This document shows positions 39,476-47,281 of a DNA stretch of 64,000 nucleotides, in pieces. This DNA is from Comamonas sp. GB3 AK4-5 (GTDB lineage Bacteria; Pseudomonadota; Gammaproteobacteria; Burkholderiales; Burkholderiaceae_C): positions 4,836,001 through 4,900,000 of the forward strand of contig NZ_CP166730.1 of NCBI RefSeq assembly GCF_041320665.1, in the 5' to 3' direction. The notes beneath the pieces were generated by a model. That model was given only the letters and a program-made list of their open reading frames with translations, made no database searches and was not told the origin of the DNA. The position numbers were made by a program, and so were the translations under genes. How positions within the stretch are numbered: the first letter of the stretch is position 1; each line of letters starts with the position of its first letter.

Positions 39476-39550
39476 GCTGCCCGCGCAGGTCGCACCTGCG
39501 TGGGCAGCTATCAAAAACAAAGCCCGCACGGCCATGGCCTGCGGGCTTTG
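39476..39550. terminator. tandem terminator hairpins between convergent pgk and exoD-like genes
   Basis: First stem GCTGCCCGCGCAGGT with ACCTGCGTGGGCAGC (39476-39508), second stem CAAAGCCCGCA / TGCGGGCTTTG (39518-39550). Both are near-perfect. T-tracts are short, so efficiency is uncertain. Confidence 0.7.
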
Positions 39551-39574
39551 TCATGGGGAAAGCCTGCTCAAGGT

Positions 39575-40168
39575 TTAGCCCAACAGGTAGCTGCCCCCGG
39601 TCCAGGCCAGATAACCCAGCACGCTGAAATACGCCACGCTCAGCACCAGGCCCAGGTAGCCCAGTAGCACGCACAGGCCATCGCGCTGCACCAGGCCCAC
39701 TGTGAGCAGCAAGATGCCCACGGCCGGCGCGGTGTTGGAAAACGGGATCGGCCCCAGCGGTGCCATCAGCAACAGGCCGCCAAAAGCCAGCACCGCGCTG
39801 TTGACGCGCAGCATGGTCCGGTTCGTCAGCGCCATCCAGCGCGGCCGCACCCAACGATCGATCTTGCTGACCACGCCCACACCCTTTCGCAACACGGGCT
39901 TGAGCTTGGCCGCATCCAACGGCCTGTCCAGAATGCGGCGCGGCAGCCAGGGCAGGCGATGGAGGAACAGCGCACAGGCCAGCAGCACAATGGCTGCCCC
40001 GAATACCGTTGACACACCGGGAATCGACACCGGAATCAAAAACGGCAGCGACGACAGCGCACAGATCAGCAACATGCCCTGGCGGCCACTGGCCTCCAAC
40101 AGCGCCTGCAGAGTGACGGTGTCACCCTCGATATCGTCGATGAGCGTGGTGAGCAAATGGCTCAGCAT
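39575..40168 (-). CDS. ExoD-family integral membrane protein
   Basis: 197 residues from MLSHLLTTLIDDIEGDTVTL. Member of the ExoD (exopolysaccharide synthesis) family: cytoplasmic N-terminus, then helices including QGMLLICALSSLPFLIPVSI, GVSTVFGAAIVLLACALFLH and a C-terminal pair (LLTVGLVQRDG, LSVAYFSVLGYLAW). Inner-membrane protein of poorly defined role, linked to exopolysaccharide in rhizobia. No exopolysaccharide cluster is next to it. A longer start is possible but adds an atypical leader. Confidence 0.82.
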   Translation of the reverse strand: MLSHLLTTLIDDIEGDTVTLQALLEASGRQGMLLICALSSLPFLIPVSIPGVSTVFGAAIVLLACALFLHRLPWLPRRILDRPLDAAKLKPVLRKGVGVVSKIDRWVRPRWMALTNRTMLRVNSAVLAFGGLLLMAPLGPIPFSNTAPAVGILLLTVGLVQRDGLCVLLGYLGLVLSVAYFSVLGYLAWTGGSYLLG

Positions 40169-40312
40169 GGCATTCCCGGGAAAGTGAAAAATGGGCGGAC
40201 CGCATGCCATCCGAGCCAGAAAACCGCGAAAAGTTGCAGGCCTGGATGGGCCGAGCTGCGCTATCGCATGGCCCCGCTGCTGTGACCCACAAGCCCGAGC
40301 GATTCAGTCAAG

Positions 40313-40330
40313 CGGGTCATTTTTGGCCCG
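40313..40330. promoter_or_regulatory. palindromic operator site 1 upstream of hcp
   Basis: CGGGTCATTTTTGGCCCG, an 18-bp dyad with one mismatch (TGGCCCG instead of TGACCCG). Centre is 20 bp from that of site 2, two turns of the helix. Confidence 0.7.
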
Positions 40331-40332
40331 AC

Positions 40333-40350
40333 CGGGTCAAAAATGACCCG
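40333..40350. promoter_or_regulatory. palindromic operator site 2 upstream of hcp
   Basis: CGGGTCAAAAATGACCCG: perfect 7-bp half-sites CGGGTCA / TGACCCG with an AAAA spacer. Confidence 0.8.
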
Positions 40351-40385
40351 ATTTTTCTTCAATGATTTCAATGACTTGCAAATAA

Positions 40386-40403
40386 CGGGTCAGAAATGAC
40401 CCG
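40386..40403. promoter_or_regulatory. palindromic operator site 3 upstream of hcp
   Basis: CGGGTCAGAAATGACCCG: perfect 7-bp half-sites with a GAAA spacer. Centre is 53 bp (about five turns) from site 2 and about 40 bp upstream of the sigma-54-type -24 element. Confidence 0.8.
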
Positions 40404-40431
40404 ATTTCAGGGGGTAAAAAACCGCTTTTTA

Positions 40432-40445
40432 GGCTTGCGGGCTGC
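40432..40445 (+). promoter_or_regulatory. candidate sigma-54 (-24/-12) promoter of hcp
   Basis: AGGCTTGCGGGCTGCGA: GG and GC separated by exactly 10 nt, as sigma-54 promoters require (consensus TGGCAC-N5-TTGC). Transcription would start near 40457, leaving a leader of about 145 nt. Three dyads lie upstream at distances suited to an enhancer-binding activator. Confidence 0.5.
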
Positions 40446-40601
40446 GATTTCTGGACTGCAACATTCGCAAGTCATTGATAGATAAAGGAAATATCTCCAT
40501 CCACAAAGTTGGCACATGAATTGCCTTAAGACGTCTGTCATCGGCCGATGGCGAGCCTGGCCCTGCGGCCACCTACGTTTTCACTACAAGGAATTCATCA
40601 C

Positions 40602-41120
40602 ATGCCAACTCCCGCCTACATCAGCATCCATGGCAAGACCCAGGGCCATATCACCCAGGGGGCCTTCACCTCCGACTCCGTGGGCAACGTCTACCAGGAA
40701 GGCCATGAAGACCAGATCCTGGTGCAGGAAATCGAGCACCTGATCGCCACCCCCACCGACCCGCAAAGCGGCCAACCTTCGGGCCAGCGCGTGCACAAGC
40801 CCTTTGTCTTCACCGCCCCGCTGAACAAGGCCACGCCGCTGCTCTACCAGGCCCTGGCTTCCGGCGAAATGCTGCCCGAGGTCGAGGTCAAGTGGTACCG
40901 CACCTCGGTGGAAGGCAAGCAAGAGCACTTCTTCACCACCAAGCTCGAAGACGCCACCATCGTCAACATCAACACCGTGCTGCCCCACGCCCAGGACCCC
41001 AGCAAGTCCGAGTACACCCAGCTGGTCAAGGTATCCATGGCCTACCGCAAGATCACCTGGACCCACGCCATTGCCGGTACCGAGGCCTCGGACGACTGGC
41101 GCAAGCCCCAGGAAGCCTGA
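40602..41120 (+). CDS. hcp: Hcp family type VI secretion tube protein
   Basis: 172 residues from the ATG preceded by AAGGAAT. Hcp forms hexameric rings stacked into the inner tube of the type VI secretion system and is also secreted. Start MPTPAYISIHGKTQGHITQG, then GNVYQEGHEDQILVQEIEHL, SGQRVHKPFVFTAPLNKATP and YRKITWTHAIAGTEASDDWR, characteristic of the Hcp1 family. No other type VI structural genes lie in the window apart from a vgrG remnant, so this is an orphan hcp. Probably controlled by sigma-54 and a dedicated activator. A gene-end repeat follows the stop. Confidence 0.94.
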   Translation: MPTPAYISIHGKTQGHITQGAFTSDSVGNVYQEGHEDQILVQEIEHLIATPTDPQSGQPSGQRVHKPFVFTAPLNKATPLLYQALASGEMLPEVEVKWYRTSVEGKQEHFFTTKLEDATIVNINTVLPHAQDPSKSEYTQLVKVSMAYRKITWTHAIAGTEASDDWRKPQEA

Positions 41121-41129
41121 GCCTGACTA

Positions 41130-41240
41130 CCCCTGAGCCGCTTTGCGGCTTCCCCCAAGGGGGACGACGGCCTTTGCTGGGGGGCGGCTCTTGCTGGCCG
41201 TCCCTGAGTGGAGCCGCGCCGGTTTGGTACAGCTTGGGTC
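41130..41240 (+). repeat. gene-end repeat copy E (after hcp)
   Basis: Starts CCCCTGAGCCGCTTTGCGGC ten nt after the hcp stop, then TTCCCCCAAGGGGGACGACG, GGGGGGCGGCTCTTGCTGG and GAGCCGCGCCGGTTTGGTAC. Block order as in the other copies. Confidence 0.8.
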
Positions 41241-41398
41241 AAGCCAATTCTTGAAGACGCCACAGGCCCAAGGACGCGGCCGGCATAGGACCGGGATCAC
41301 TGTGGCGGCGCCCGTGTCATACGGCTGGTGCAACGCGCCAGCCGCTTCCTTTTTTGCAATCGGCTGCCAGCCCTTTCACGGGCCGGCAAGGATTTTCC

Positions 41399-41626
41399 AT
41401 GGCTGTTCAATCCGATCTGCGTTTCAGCTTCACCGTGGGTGAGGTTTCTTTCGAGGTGGTGGAGTTCACGCTGCACGAGGACCTGTCTGAGGCCTTTCCC
41501 CAATACCCCAACAACCCGCCACGCGACTGGACCAACGATATCCCGGCCTATAACCTGGCCCGGCGCCTGGCGCCCAAGGTGCAATGGCCGGCCGATATGG
41601 ACCGTGAATCGCGCACTGCGCCGTAA
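41399..41626 (+). pseudogene. truncated VgrG N-terminal fragment
   Basis: 75 residues. The first 30 (QSDLRFSFTVGEVSFEVVEF, then TLHEDLSEAF) look like the first beta-strands of a type VI spike protein VgrG, where such a stretch normally continues for 600 or more residues. Here the following residues (PQYPNNPPRDWTNDIPAYNL) are unrelated and the frame soon stops. The most likely reading is a vgrG 5' remnant left by deletion next to hcp. A small intact protein of another family cannot be excluded. Confidence 0.5.
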
Positions 41627-41692
41627 AACAGCCTGAGCCAGCCACCCGAGCAGGCAGCCGATTTCAGCCTGAGCGCTCCAGCAATGTCCCTG

Positions 41693-42232
41693 TCAACCGA
41701 CGCTGGCCATCCAGCCGGCTGTAGGGACCGCGCGAATACGGGGGCCAAAGCTGGTGATGGCGGGCAGCGTGGCATTTTCGTGGGTGCGGATTTGCTCCGC
41801 TGTGGCATGGGGCTTGTCGTGTGTGGTGTGGGCATCTGCCACCAGCGTCACGGCATAGCCCAGGGCTGCGGCGCGACGCACCGTGGTGTCTATGCAAAAC
41901 TCGCTGGCATAGCCCGTGACCACGAGTTCGGTGATGCCGCGCTGGCGCAGCAAGGCATCCAGATCTGTGCCCTGAAAAGCATCGGGCGTGGTCTTGCCTA
42001 CCCGCAAGTCTTCCGCTGTGGTTTGCAGCGCTGGCAGCAGCCGCCAGCCCTCCGATTGCGGAGCCAGCGCAGTCCCCGCATGCTGCACCAGGACCACGGG
42101 GCAGCCCATGGTCCGCGCATGGGCCATGACCCGATTGATACGCTCCACCGTGCCCATGGCATCGCCAGGTGGGGGCATGGTTTCAAAAAGTCCTCGCTGC
42201 ACATCAATCGTCAGCACGGCAATGGTGGTCAT
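41693..42232 (-). CDS. isochorismatase-fold cysteine hydrolase
   Basis: 179 residues with the catalytic triad of this fold: Asp in AVLTIDVQRGLFE, Lys in DLRVGKTTPDAF and Cys in VTGYASEFCIDTTVRRAA. The cis-peptide region VVTGYAS precedes the Cys. Such enzymes hydrolyse amides or ureas (nicotinamidase-like, YcaC-like); the substrate is not deducible. Stands alone; the divergent or upstream neighbours are separate units. Confidence 0.87.
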   Translation of the reverse strand: MTTIAVLTIDVQRGLFETMPPPGDAMGTVERINRVMAHARTMGCPVVLVQHAGTALAPQSEGWRLLPALQTTAEDLRVGKTTPDAFQGTDLDALLRQRGITELVVTGYASEFCIDTTVRRAAALGYAVTLVADAHTTHDKPHATAEQIRTHENATLPAITSFGPRIRAVPTAGWMASVG

Positions 42233-42307
42233 GGGTCATCCTTCTCCGCACTAGCTGCTCGTACAAGCTGCAGATGTTGCACGGGTAACCGCCAGTAGCA
42301 GGCTACC

Positions 42308-43195
42308 TCAAGCCCTTTTAGGCCACAGCACCGACGCAATGGCCAGCATGATCAGTGCCACGGCGGCCCAGTCCTGCCAGCGCAATTGCTCGCCCAGCCA
42401 CCAGGCGCCGCTGAACACGCCGATCACGGGGATGAGCATCACGCTCAGCGTGGAGGCCACGGGTGGCAGGGTGCGGGCCAGGAAGAACCAGGTCACCTGG
42501 GCAAAGCCAATGGCCAGCGGGCCGTTGTAGAGGATGGTGACCAGGGCCGTGTGGTCCGGCCAGTGCCACAGCTGGCGCTCGAACAGCGTGGACAGCAGGC
42601 TCAGGAAGATGGCGGTGAGCAGCACCATCCAGAACGACAGCGTCATCAAGGGCACGGGCATGTCCGTGCGGCGCAGCAGCTGGGTGCCCATGGCCCAGCC
42701 GGCGGCGGCCGTCAGAATCAGGGCCACGCCCAGCGGGCTGCCCAGCGAGGCCACGGCATGCCACAGCAGCAGCACCACGCCCAGGGCGGCGGCGGCCACG
42801 CCGGCCCAGGCCCGGCCGGCCAGGTGCTCGCCAAACACCACCACGCCAATCACGGCCGAGAAGATGGGCATGGTGTAGCCCAGGATGGCGGCTCGCCCGC
42901 TGGACAGCAGCGGCATGGACAGAATCATCAGGCAGTGCCACAGCAGCATATTCGTCAACGTCAGCAGGGCCAGCTTGCCCCAGGCCGCGCGCGGCACCGT
43001 CCATGGCGCTTTTTGCTGCCACAGCACCAGCGCCAGCACCGGCACGGCCAGCCACATGGCAATCATGCGGAAGGTGAGCGGGGGGAAATGCGCCACGCCC
43101 ACTTTCATGATGGGCCAGTTCAGGCCCCAGACCACGGTGAGCAGCACCAGTAAAACGAGTTGGCGGGGGGTAAAGCGGGGCAGAGAGGCAGACAT
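42308..43195 (-). CDS. EamA/DMT family transporter
   Basis: 295 residues from MSASLPRFTPRQLVLLVLLT with ten predicted helices in two EamA repeats (GLNWPIMKVGVAHFPPLTFR in the first; GVALILTAAAGWAMGTQLLR in the second). A probable inner-membrane exporter of metabolites such as amino acids. Divergent from pyrF with 93 nt between the starts. Confidence 0.9.
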   Translation of the reverse strand: MSASLPRFTPRQLVLLVLLTVVWGLNWPIMKVGVAHFPPLTFRMIAMWLAVPVLALVLWQQKAPWTVPRAAWGKLALLTLTNMLLWHCLMILSMPLLSSGRAAILGYTMPIFSAVIGVVVFGEHLAGRAWAGVAAAALGVVLLLWHAVASLGSPLGVALILTAAAGWAMGTQLLRRTDMPVPLMTLSFWMVLLTAIFLSLLSTLFERQLWHWPDHTALVTILYNGPLAIGFAQVTWFFLARTLPPVASTLSVMLIPVIGVFSGAWWLGEQLRWQDWAAVALIMLAIASVLWPKRA

Positions 43196-43288
43196 AGGTA
43201 AGCAATTGTGCCCACAAGCTGGCGCGAAAGCAGGGACTCCCCCAGCAGCCAACGCCGGTGTAAGCCTGCCCCTTTAAAATTGCGCCCC

Positions 43289-44116
43289 ATGAATTTTCTC
43301 GACATGCTGCGCGACGCGTCCACGCGCAATGACTCCATGCTGTGCGTGGGTCTGGACCCCGAACCCAGCCGCTTTCCTGCGGCCATGCGGGGCGACGCGT
43401 CGAAGATTTACGATTTCTGCGCCGCCATCGTCGATGCCACCCACGATCTGGTAAACAGCTTCAAGCCCCAGATTGCCTACTTCGCCGCCCACCGCGCCGA
43501 AGACCAGCTGGAAAAGCTGATGGCCCATATGCGCGCCGTGGCCCCCCATGTGCCGGTGATTCTGGATGCCAAGCGCGGCGATATCGGCTCCACGGCCGAG
43601 CAGTACGCCAAGGAGGCCTTCGAGCGCTACGGCGCCGACGCCGTGACCCTGTCGCCCTTCATGGGTTTTGACTCGATCACGCCCTATCTGAAGTACAAGG
43701 GCAAGGGCGCCTTCCTGCTGTGCCGCACCTCCAACCCCGGTGGCGACGATCTGCAGGCCCAGCGCATGGCCGATCTGCCGGGCCAGCCCGCCATGTTCGA
43801 GCATGTGGCCAAGCTGGCCCAGGGCCCGTGGAACACCAATGGCCAGCTGGGCCTGGTGGTGGGCGCCACCCGCCCACATGAAATCGAGCGCGTGCGCGCC
43901 GTGGCTCCCAGCCTGCCGCTGCTGATCCCCGGCGTGGGTGCCCAGGGCGGCGACGCCGTGGCCACGGTGAAGGCGGCCCGCATCGGCGGCGGCCCCATCA
44001 TCATCAACTCCTCGCGCGCCATTTTGTATGCCTCGCAAGGCGAGGACTTTGCCGCCGCCGCCCGCAAGGCGGCGCTGGACACCCGCGCCACATTGCAGGC
44101 TGCGGCGCGCAGCTAA
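43289..44116 (+). CDS. pyrF: orotidine 5'-phosphate decarboxylase (class 2)
   Basis: 275 residues, the longer type-2 form. Last step of UMP synthesis. Catalytic Lys/Asp motif [20 protein letters not shown]; substrate loops [28 protein letters not shown] and [17 protein letters not shown]. Start at the ATG 10 nt after TTAAAATTGC; longer upstream frames are not supported. Followed closely by a LysR-family gene in the same direction. Confidence 0.95.
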   Translation: MNFLDMLRDASTRNDSMLCVGLDPEPSRFPAAMRGDASKIYDFCAAIVDATHDLVNSFKPQIAYFAAHRAEDQLEKLMAHMRAVAPHVPVILDAKRGDIGSTAEQYAKEAFERYGADAVTLSPFMGFDSITPYLKYKGKGAFLLCRTSNPGGDDLQAQRMADLPGQPAMFEHVAKLAQGPWNTNGQLGLVVGATRPHEIERVRAVAPSLPLLIPGVGAQGGDAVATVKAARIGGGPIIINSSRAILYASQGEDFAAAARKAALDTRATLQAAARS

Positions 44117-44146
44117 GCCCTCCCCCGCAGCGCACAGACCGTCGTC

Positions 44147-45040
44147 ATGCAGCTCAAGTGGCTGGAAGACTTTGTGGCCCTGGCGCAGGAGCGCAGCTTC
44201 ACCCGTGCCGCCGAGCTGCGCCATGTGACCCATCCGGCCTTTGGCCGGCGCATACGCGCGCTGGAGGCCTGGGCCGGTTCGCCGCTGGTGGAGCGTGAAG
44301 GCAGCCCGGTGCGGCTGACGCCGGCCGGCGAGGTGTTTCTGGATTCGGCCGAGCAAATCGTGCGCACCCTGGCCCAGTCGCAGGAAGAGCTGCGCGCTGC
44401 CGCCGGCCGCCAGGCCCACACCATCACCCTGGCCACCGGCCGCACGCTGGCGCGCACCGTGGTGGCCGACTGGCTGGCACTGCAACCCACGCTGCTGCAG
44501 TCCAGCGAGTTGGTGGTACGCACCACCGCCATGCAGCAGGCTGCGCAAATGCTGGTGCAAGGCCAGGCCGACTTTGCCCTGCTCTACCACCACCCCACGC
44601 TGGCACCGGGCCTGGATACCCGCCAGTTCCACTATCTGCATGTGGCCTCGGACAAGCTGGTGCCCGTCTCCCGCGCCGATGCCACGGGCGCGGCCCGCTA
44701 CCCTTTTCAGAGCCACTCCCCGGTGCCCTATCTGGCCTATGCGCGCCCGTTGGCCCTCGGGCGGCTGGTGGAAGACCATTTGGCCAACCACCGCCAGGCC
44801 CCACGCCTGCACCGGCTGGTGGAGTGCGACAGCGCCGATGCCGTGCACGAATACGCCCTCAAAGGCCTGGGCGTGGCCTGGCTGCCCTGGTCCATGGTGC
44901 ATGCCGACTGCAAGAGCGGCATGCTGGCCGTGGCTGGAGGCTCGGCCATGGAAATCCGCTTCGATGTGCGTATTTACCGCCCCAAAAGACGACTGAATTC
45001 CTCGGCCGAAGGCTTCTGGCAAGCTCTGCACGCTGTGTAA
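44147..45040 (+). CDS. LysR family regulator (HypT/YjiE-like)
   Basis: 297 residues. The N-terminal HTH (KWLEDFVALAQERSFTRAAE, HPAFGRRIRALEAWAGSPLV) resembles the HypT/YjiE branch, in which the recognition helix has the PAF-RRIRALE sequence. The C-terminal periplasmic-binding-like domain should bind an effector. Lies 30 nt after pyrF but is likely separately controlled. The Bug receptor gene 132 nt downstream in the same direction is its most likely target, an inference from position only. Confidence 0.85.
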   Translation: MQLKWLEDFVALAQERSFTRAAELRHVTHPAFGRRIRALEAWAGSPLVEREGSPVRLTPAGEVFLDSAEQIVRTLAQSQEELRAAAGRQAHTITLATGRTLARTVVADWLALQPTLLQSSELVVRTTAMQQAAQMLVQGQADFALLYHHPTLAPGLDTRQFHYLHVASDKLVPVSRADATGAARYPFQSHSPVPYLAYARPLALGRLVEDHLANHRQAPRLHRLVECDSADAVHEYALKGLGVAWLPWSMVHADCKSGMLAVAGGSAMEIRFDVRIYRPKRRLNSSAEGFWQALHAV

Positions 45041-45172
45041 TGCACTTTTTGCATACCCTGATAACAGCACGGACATGTGCCGTTTTGGCACCAGACTTGC
45101 AAGTCTTGGTCGCACAATTCGCAACAAATTTCCTGAAGAACGCTCCCCCTCTTCCCTGAAGGACAGATATTC

Positions 45173-46147
45173 ATGACCCGCACAATCCTGCGCCGCACCC
45201 TGCTGGCCTGCGCCGCTGCTCTGGTGGCTGCCCCCGCCCTGGCCGCTGACGCTGCCTACCCCACCAAGCCCGTGACCATCGTCGTCGGCTACCCCGCAGG
45301 TGGCTCTACCGACCTGGTGGGCCGCCTGGTGGCCAACGAGATCGAAAAACACCTGGGCCAGACCGTGGTGGTGGAAAACCTGGGCGGCGCTGGTGGCGCC
45401 ATCGGTGCCCAGAAGGTGGCCAATGCCAAGCCCGACGGCTACACCCTGCTGGTGGGCGCCAACAACGAGCTGGCCATTGCCGGCCTGGTGAACAAGGCCG
45501 TGAAGTACAAGCCCACGGACTTCACCGCCATTGGCATGGTGGCTTCCCAGCCCATGGTGCTGGTGGCTTCGCAAAAAGCCCATGTGAAGAACACGCGTGA
45601 GTTCATCGATCTGGTGAAGTCCAAGCCCGGCGCCGCCAGCTACGGCTCGTCCGGCGTGGGCACGGCTCTGCACCTGGCCGGCGAGATGATGAAGGACCAG
45701 GGCAAGATCGACATGCAGCATGTGCCCTACCGCGGCGTGCCGGCACTGACCAACGACATCCTGGGCAACAACATCGAGTTCGGCGTGTTCGTGCTGTCCT
45801 CGGGCCTGCCCCTGATCAAGTCCGGCAAGGTCGTGGCCCTGGGCACCACCGAAGCCAAGCGCTATGCACAGACGCCGGACATCCCGGCCCTGGCCGAGCA
45901 GCCCGAGTTCAAGAACGTGAACATCAACAGCTGGTTCTCGCTGATGGGCCCGGCCAATCTGCCCGCCCCCATCGTCGCCAAGATCAAGGCTGCGCTGGAC
46001 AAGACCATGGCCGCCCCCGAGTTCCGCAAGAAGATGGAAGACGCTGGCGCCCAGGTGATGGACCCCAAGATCAACCCCACCCAGTACATCAACACCGAAA
46101 TCGGCAAGTACAAAAAGATTGTGGACGTGGCCAAGATCGAACTCTGA
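45173..46147 (+). CDS. Bug-type tripartite tricarboxylate receptor, periplasmic
   Basis: 324 residues with a signal peptide ([18 protein letters not shown]). Bug proteins are periplasmic solute binders, strongly amplified in Comamonadaceae and Bordetella. Family blocks: YPTKPVTIVVGYPAGGSTDL, PDGYTLLVGANN, MQHVPYRGVPALTNDILGNN and an MGPANLPAPIV turn. The TctAB membrane partners are not adjacent, usual for orphan Bugs. Ligand unknown, probably a carboxylate. Preceded by GAAGGACAG. Confidence 0.92.
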   Translation: MTRTILRRTLLACAAALVAAPALAADAAYPTKPVTIVVGYPAGGSTDLVGRLVANEIEKHLGQTVVVENLGGAGGAIGAQKVANAKPDGYTLLVGANNELAIAGLVNKAVKYKPTDFTAIGMVASQPMVLVASQKAHVKNTREFIDLVKSKPGAASYGSSGVGTALHLAGEMMKDQGKIDMQHVPYRGVPALTNDILGNNIEFGVFVLSSGLPLIKSGKVVALGTTEAKRYAQTPDIPALAEQPEFKNVNINSWFSLMGPANLPAPIVAKIKAALDKTMAAPEFRKKMEDAGAQVMDPKINPTQYINTEIGKYKKIVDVAKIEL

Positions 46148-46201
46148 TCACCCGCCACCGCGCCCCGGACATTCGCTGTCTGGGGTGCAACGCCCTGCAA
46201 A

Positions 46202-46238
46202 AAAAAGCCCCTGCAGCCTTGACCGCAGGGGCTTTTTC
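46202..46238 (+). terminator. intrinsic terminator after the Bug receptor gene
   Basis: Stem AAAAAGCCCCTGC / GCAGGGGCTTTTT with a 10-nt loop, then TC. Also shields the convergent SEC-C gene. Confidence 0.88.
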
Positions 46239-46269
46239 ATGGGGCAAAGTGCCTCAGGGACGGCTCACA

Positions 46270-47109
46270 TCAAGCCCCACAGCATTTCTTGAACTTCTTG
46301 CCACTGCCACAGCTGCAAGGGTCGTTGCGGCCGGGCTGCTCGCCCTTGACCACGGACTCCACGCGCGAGCCCATGCTGCGCCACAGCTGGCGCAGGTCAT
46401 ACACGGCCCAGACGGCTTCGCCGAATGCGTCCACGCGCTCCTGGCTGGTGGAGGCGGGGCCGGTCTCTTCATACAGATTCAGCTCGGGCTCACCGGTGTC
46501 GTCTTCGGTCAGGTCGACCACGAATTCCATGGCGGCATCCAGCCACTGGGCGGCTTCCTTGTCGCGGGGAGCGGCCCATTCCTCAGCCCAGTTTTCCACC
46601 ACAAACATAAAGCCCAGCGCCCACACCTGCGCGAAGGAGGGCACTTCCTCGTCTTCCACTTCCTTTTGCTCGGCTTCGGGCAGCATCAGGATGGCGCCAC
46701 GCGTATCCAGCACTTCGGGCTGGAAAGCGGTGTCATCGGCCAGGGACTTCACCTCGGTGTCCAGCTGGGTGCGGATCTCGTCGATGCGGCGCTGCGCCAG
46801 TTCCAGGAAACGGGCTTGCTGCTCGGCGCTGGCAAAAACCTCCAGCAGCGGCAGGGGCTGGCCGTCGGCCACTTCCAGGTCTTCACCATCACCCAGCAGC
46901 ATGGGCAGCCATTCGCCCACGCTGATGGGACGGCGGGTGCAGATCACGGCGGTCAGGAAGCCGTCGCAGAACTCCCACTGCGGCACTTCTTCGGAGCGCT
47001 CGCGCAGGCTGTCCAGCAGCTCGTCCAGCTCTTGCAGCTCCTCATTGCTGAGGGCGTACTGGGCGGTGTCGGTCTCGTTATCCGAGGGGGTTGGTGTGTG
47101 GTTTTCCAT
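46270..47109 (-). CDS. YecA/UPF0149 family protein with C-terminal SEC-C motif
   Basis: 279 residues. N-terminal UPF0149/YecA-type helical region (YALSNEELQELDELLDSLRE, QWEFCDGFLTAVICTRRPI, WLPMLLGD), acidic linker (EQKEVEDEEVP) and a C-terminal zinc-binding SEC-C tail, PCSCGSGKKFKKCCGA, as at the end of SecA. SEC-C tails bind ribosomes or SecB-type partners, so a role near translation or protein export is plausible but not shown. Confidence 0.85.
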   Translation of the reverse strand: MENHTPTPSDNETDTAQYALSNEELQELDELLDSLRERSEEVPQWEFCDGFLTAVICTRRPISVGEWLPMLLGDGEDLEVADGQPLPLLEVFASAEQQARFLELAQRRIDEIRTQLDTEVKSLADDTAFQPEVLDTRGAILMLPEAEQKEVEDEEVPSFAQVWALGFMFVVENWAEEWAAPRDKEAAQWLDAAMEFVVDLTEDDTGEPELNLYEETGPASTSQERVDAFGEAVWAVYDLRQLWRSMGSRVESVVKGEQPGRNDPCSCGSGKKFKKCCGA

Positions 47110-47281
47110 GGCGAGGTCCTGCGCGTCAAAGACTTTTATGATCGCCCGGCAGGCATATGCAGGTCGGTTTGACCTGCTTTCCCGCAGAGCATGGGCCGTA
47201 CGCGCTTGCCGCGCCAGCCGAACGCCGGCAGTTTAGCCGGCCCCCCATGCCCGTGCACCCTACACAGGAGTTCAAGAAAAT

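Noticed and set aside
43274..45721. Long minus-strand frames opposite pyrF, the LysR gene and the Bug receptor (also 6970-8793, 26410-28611 and 47126-49360 opposite other genes).
   Set aside because: They are antisense shadows with no motif, caused by the G/C preference in third codon positions.
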